From Pediococcus acidilactici DSM 20284 (GTDB taxonomy: Bacteria > Bacillota > Bacilli > Lactobacillales > Lactobacillaceae): a stretch of DNA of 64,000 bases. The DNA lies in NCBI RefSeq assembly GCF_000146325.1, contig NZ_GL397067.1, forward strand, positions 1,491,628 to 1,555,627, written 5' to 3'. The position numbers were made by a program, and so were the translations under genes. Positions 62,382-64,000 of the stretch are shown in pieces. The notes beneath the pieces are model-generated. The model did no database searches. It was not told the DNA's origin and worked only from the letters and a program-made list of their open reading frames with translations. Numbering within the stretch: the stretch's first letter is position 1; the number at the start of each line of letters is the position of its first letter.

Positions 62382-63635
62382 ATGAACATTATTGACGAAT
62401 TAGATTGGCGGGGCGCAATCAACCAGCAAACCGACGAAGAAGGTCTTAAGAAATTAACCGAAGAAAAATCAATTGGTTTATATGCGGGAATTGACCCAAC
62501 TGGGGACAGTATGCACATTGGGCACTTGATCCCGTTCATGGTTTTGAAACGATTCCAACAAGCCGGACACAAACCGGTAATCTTAATCGGTGGCGGAACG
62601 GGTTCAATTGGGGATCCGTCAGGTAAGAAATCCGAACGGGTTCTCCAATCCATGGAACAAGTTCACCACAATGAAGAAGCCTTGAAGAAACAATTGGTTA
62701 AATTCTTTGGGACAGATAATTTCCGAATTGTGAACAATTACGACTGGCTTTCAAAAATGTCCTTGCTGGATTTCTTGCGCGACTACGGAAAATTATTCAA
62801 CGTTAATACAATGTTAGCTAAGGATATCGTAGCTAGTCGCCTAGAAGTCGGAATTTCCTTTACCGAATTCACGTACCAAATTTTGCAATCGGTCGATTTC
62901 TTGCATTTATACAAACACGAAGACGTGCAATTGCAAATTGGTGGTGGTGACCAATGGGGAAATATCACAGCTGGTACTGATTTAATCCACCGGATGGAAG
63001 GCCAGGACGCCAAGGTTTATGGTTTGACAATTCCGCTATTGCTAAAGGCGGATGGAACGAAATTTGGTAAATCAGAAGGCGGCAACGTTTGGCTTGATCC
63101 TGAAAAGACGACCCCTTACGAATTCTACCAATTCTGGTTAAACCAAGACGACCGTGACGTGGTGAAGTTCTTGAAGTACTTTACTTTCCTTAGCCACGAA
63201 GAAATTGAACGGTTAGCAGAAACGGTTAAAACAGCTCCTGAAAAACGCGAAGCACAACGGCGTTTGGCAGAAGAAGTTACGGAATTCGTCCACGGCAAGG
63301 CTGCGGTAGAGGAAGCACAACATATTTCAGCAGCCCTTTTCTCTGGGGATGTGAAGGACCTCACCGCAAGCGAAATCGAACAAGGTTTCAAGAACATGCC
63401 AAGTGTGGAAGTCGAAAACAAGAAGGAAAACATTGTTTTGTGGTTGGTCGACACCACGAAAATTGAACCATCTCGGCGTCAAGCCCGGGAAGACATTAAG
63501 AACGGTGCCATCCGAATTAATGGAGAAAAGATTACGGATGTGGACGCTGAAATTGATCCAACTAGTCATTTTGATGGCAAATTCGTGATCGTTCGGCGCG
63601 GTAAGAAGAAGTATTTCTTAGCACGGGTAAAATAA
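62382..63635 (+). CDS. tyrS: Tyrosyl-tRNA synthetase
   Basis: 417-residue class Ic synthetase charging tRNA-Tyr. HIGH motif at residues 45-48 (MHIGHL), KMSKS-type loop KFGKS at 227-231, the tyrosine pocket with YAGIDPTGDS and QIGGGDQWGN, and a C-terminal S4 RNA-binding domain (SRRQAREDIKNGAIRINGEK). ATG follows GGAGG. Controlled by the upstream T-box. It ends with a strong terminator. Confidence 0.98.
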   Translation: MNIIDELDWRGAINQQTDEEGLKKLTEEKSIGLYAGIDPTGDSMHIGHLIPFMVLKRFQQAGHKPVILIGGGTGSIGDPSGKKSERVLQSMEQVHHNEEALKKQLVKFFGTDNFRIVNNYDWLSKMSLLDFLRDYGKLFNVNTMLAKDIVASRLEVGISFTEFTYQILQSVDFLHLYKHEDVQLQIGGGDQWGNITAGTDLIHRMEGQDAKVYGLTIPLLLKADGTKFGKSEGGNVWLDPEKTTPYEFYQFWLNQDDRDVVKFLKYFTFLSHEEIERLAETVKTAPEKREAQRRLAEEVTEFVHGKAAVEEAQHISAALFSGDVKDLTASEIEQGFKNMPSVEVENKKENIVLWLVDTTKIEPSRRQAREDIKNGAIRINGEKITDVDAEIDPTSHFDGKFVIVRRGKKKYFLARVK

Positions 63636-63643
63636 TTAACGAT

Positions 63644-63692
63644 AAAAAGGGTTCGCAACAAACCAAGTTAGGTTGTTGCGAACCTTTTTTTG
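63644..63692. terminator. Bidirectional terminator, tyrS and MFS gene
   Basis: AAAAAGGGTTCGCAACA with TGTTGCGAACCTTTTTTT between convergent genes. Confidence 0.9.
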
Positions 63693-63704
63693 TTAAGTAT
63701 GACA

Positions 63705-64000
63705 TTACTTGTGAACGTCTTTGATTTTAAAGGCTAAGAAGAGGGCGCAGATTTCTAATAGTAGAAAACAACTAAAAACGCCCAAGAAATTGTCGGTACC
63801 TAAAATGACGGTGGCAATTACCACGGCCGTTGAACCCAGGACCTGGCGAACGGTGGCAATGATGGACGAACCGTGCGGAATTAAATGGTCAGGCAACGAA
63901 TTGGCGCCGAGCGTGGTGGCAGGCATCATTACAAAGGCGTTTCCGGCCTCCACCACCATCGTAGCCAAAATAGCAATTACCAGACTTTCTAAAAAGACGT
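63705..64000 (-). CDS. MFS multidrug exporter, DHA2-like (5' part cut by window edge)
   Basis: The C-terminal 97 residues of a membrane transporter: open to the window edge with no start. The text VVEAGNAFVMMPATTLGANS then LPDHLIPHGSSIIATVRQVL followed by two hydrophobic helices matches the last helices of DHA2 (14-helix) drug exporters, where a motif of this kind (N-x-LP) precedes helix 11-12. Substrate not predictable. It is convergent with tyrS. Confidence 0.8.
   Translation of the reverse strand, partial: VFLESLVIAILATMVVEAGNAFVMMPATTLGANSLPDHLIPHGSSIIATVRQVLGSTAVVIATVILGTDNFLGVFSCFLLLEICALFLAFKIKDVHK

Noticed and set aside
1-64000. tRNA or rRNA genes and CRISPR arrays
   Set aside because: No tRNA-like cloverleaf with CCA-proximal and GTTCGAATC-type arms, no rRNA landmarks and no regularly spaced short repeats were found on reading both strands; a tRNAscan or CRISPR finder run would settle it.

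Overview
The window is a chromosomal segment from a lactic acid bacterium, most likely a Lactobacillaceae member close to Levilactobacillus (an inference from gene content: xylose genes, an agmatine deiminase locus, an L-2-hydroxyisocaproate dehydrogenase, PepV, a T-box controlled tyrS, abundant TTG/GTG starts with strong AGGAGG-type ribosome sites, and CcpA cre sites). Base composition is moderately AT-rich. No rRNA, tRNA, CRISPR array, insertion sequence or prophage was seen. Both ends cut genes: an alpha-xylosidase on the left and an MFS exporter on the right.

Layout. 1-7.3 kb: xylose/isoprimeverose locus (GH31 alpha-xylosidase read leftward; xylP-like GPH transporter, ROK repressor xylR, xylA, xylB read rightward from a divergent control region with cre sites and a duplicated operator). 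7.3-14.4 kb: AraC regulator, then agmatine catabolism (putrescine carbamoyltransferase, agmatine/putrescine antiporter, agmatine deiminase, a second deiminase paralogue lacking the catalytic Cys and His, RpiR regulator) without a carbamate kinase. 14.5-19.5 kb: second GPH transporter, AraC regulator and a 791-residue protein of unrecognised family that looks like a carbohydrate-active enzyme. 19.5-20.4 kb: aldo/keto reductase. 20.9-28 kb: LevR-type sigma-54 activator, mannose-family PTS (EIIA, EIIB, EIIC, EIID), an FrlB-like sugar-phosphate deglycase/isomerase and a HAD phosphatase; a canonical -24/-12 promoter overlaps the activator's terminator. 28-36.5 kb: peptidyl-prolyl isomerase, then a deoxyribonucleoside operon (deoC, deoB, deoD, nupC, purine permease, deoR, pdp). 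36.8-40.2 kb: arabino-oligosaccharide unit (GH43 arabinofuranosidase and LacY-type symporter, opposite an ArsR-fusion regulator). 40.3-55.8 kb: mixed functions (patatin, tandem GT8 glycosyltransferase, hydroxyisocaproate dehydrogenase, glycerate kinase, alternative S14, DMT transporter, a coupled pair of TagE-like glycosyltransferases, nitroreductase, Ser-rich lipoprotein, pyridoxine/HMP kinase, DUF2974 hydrolase). 55.9-58.9 kb: MupG-like phosphomuramidase and a PTS EIIC. 59-64 kb: small membrane protein, NAD(P)-binding protein, pepV, T-box and tyrS, MFS fragment.

Genes cooperate mainly as catabolic modules for plant pentoses and oligosaccharides, nucleosides, agmatine and probably Amadori compounds, most of them with cre sites placed on the promoter. 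Two families of structured intergenic repeats are interspersed: family A (seven copies, always downstream of a plus-strand gene, variable but base-paired arms within conserved joints) and family B (six copies, GUGGGACAAAAGU-type stem around a covarying hairpin). These, the terminator/sigma-54 promoter overlap, the degenerate agmatine deiminase paralogue, the unrecognised 791-residue enzyme and a palindrome shared by the S14 and nitroreductase promoters are the points most worth following up. All calls rest on reading the sequence; no database search was run.
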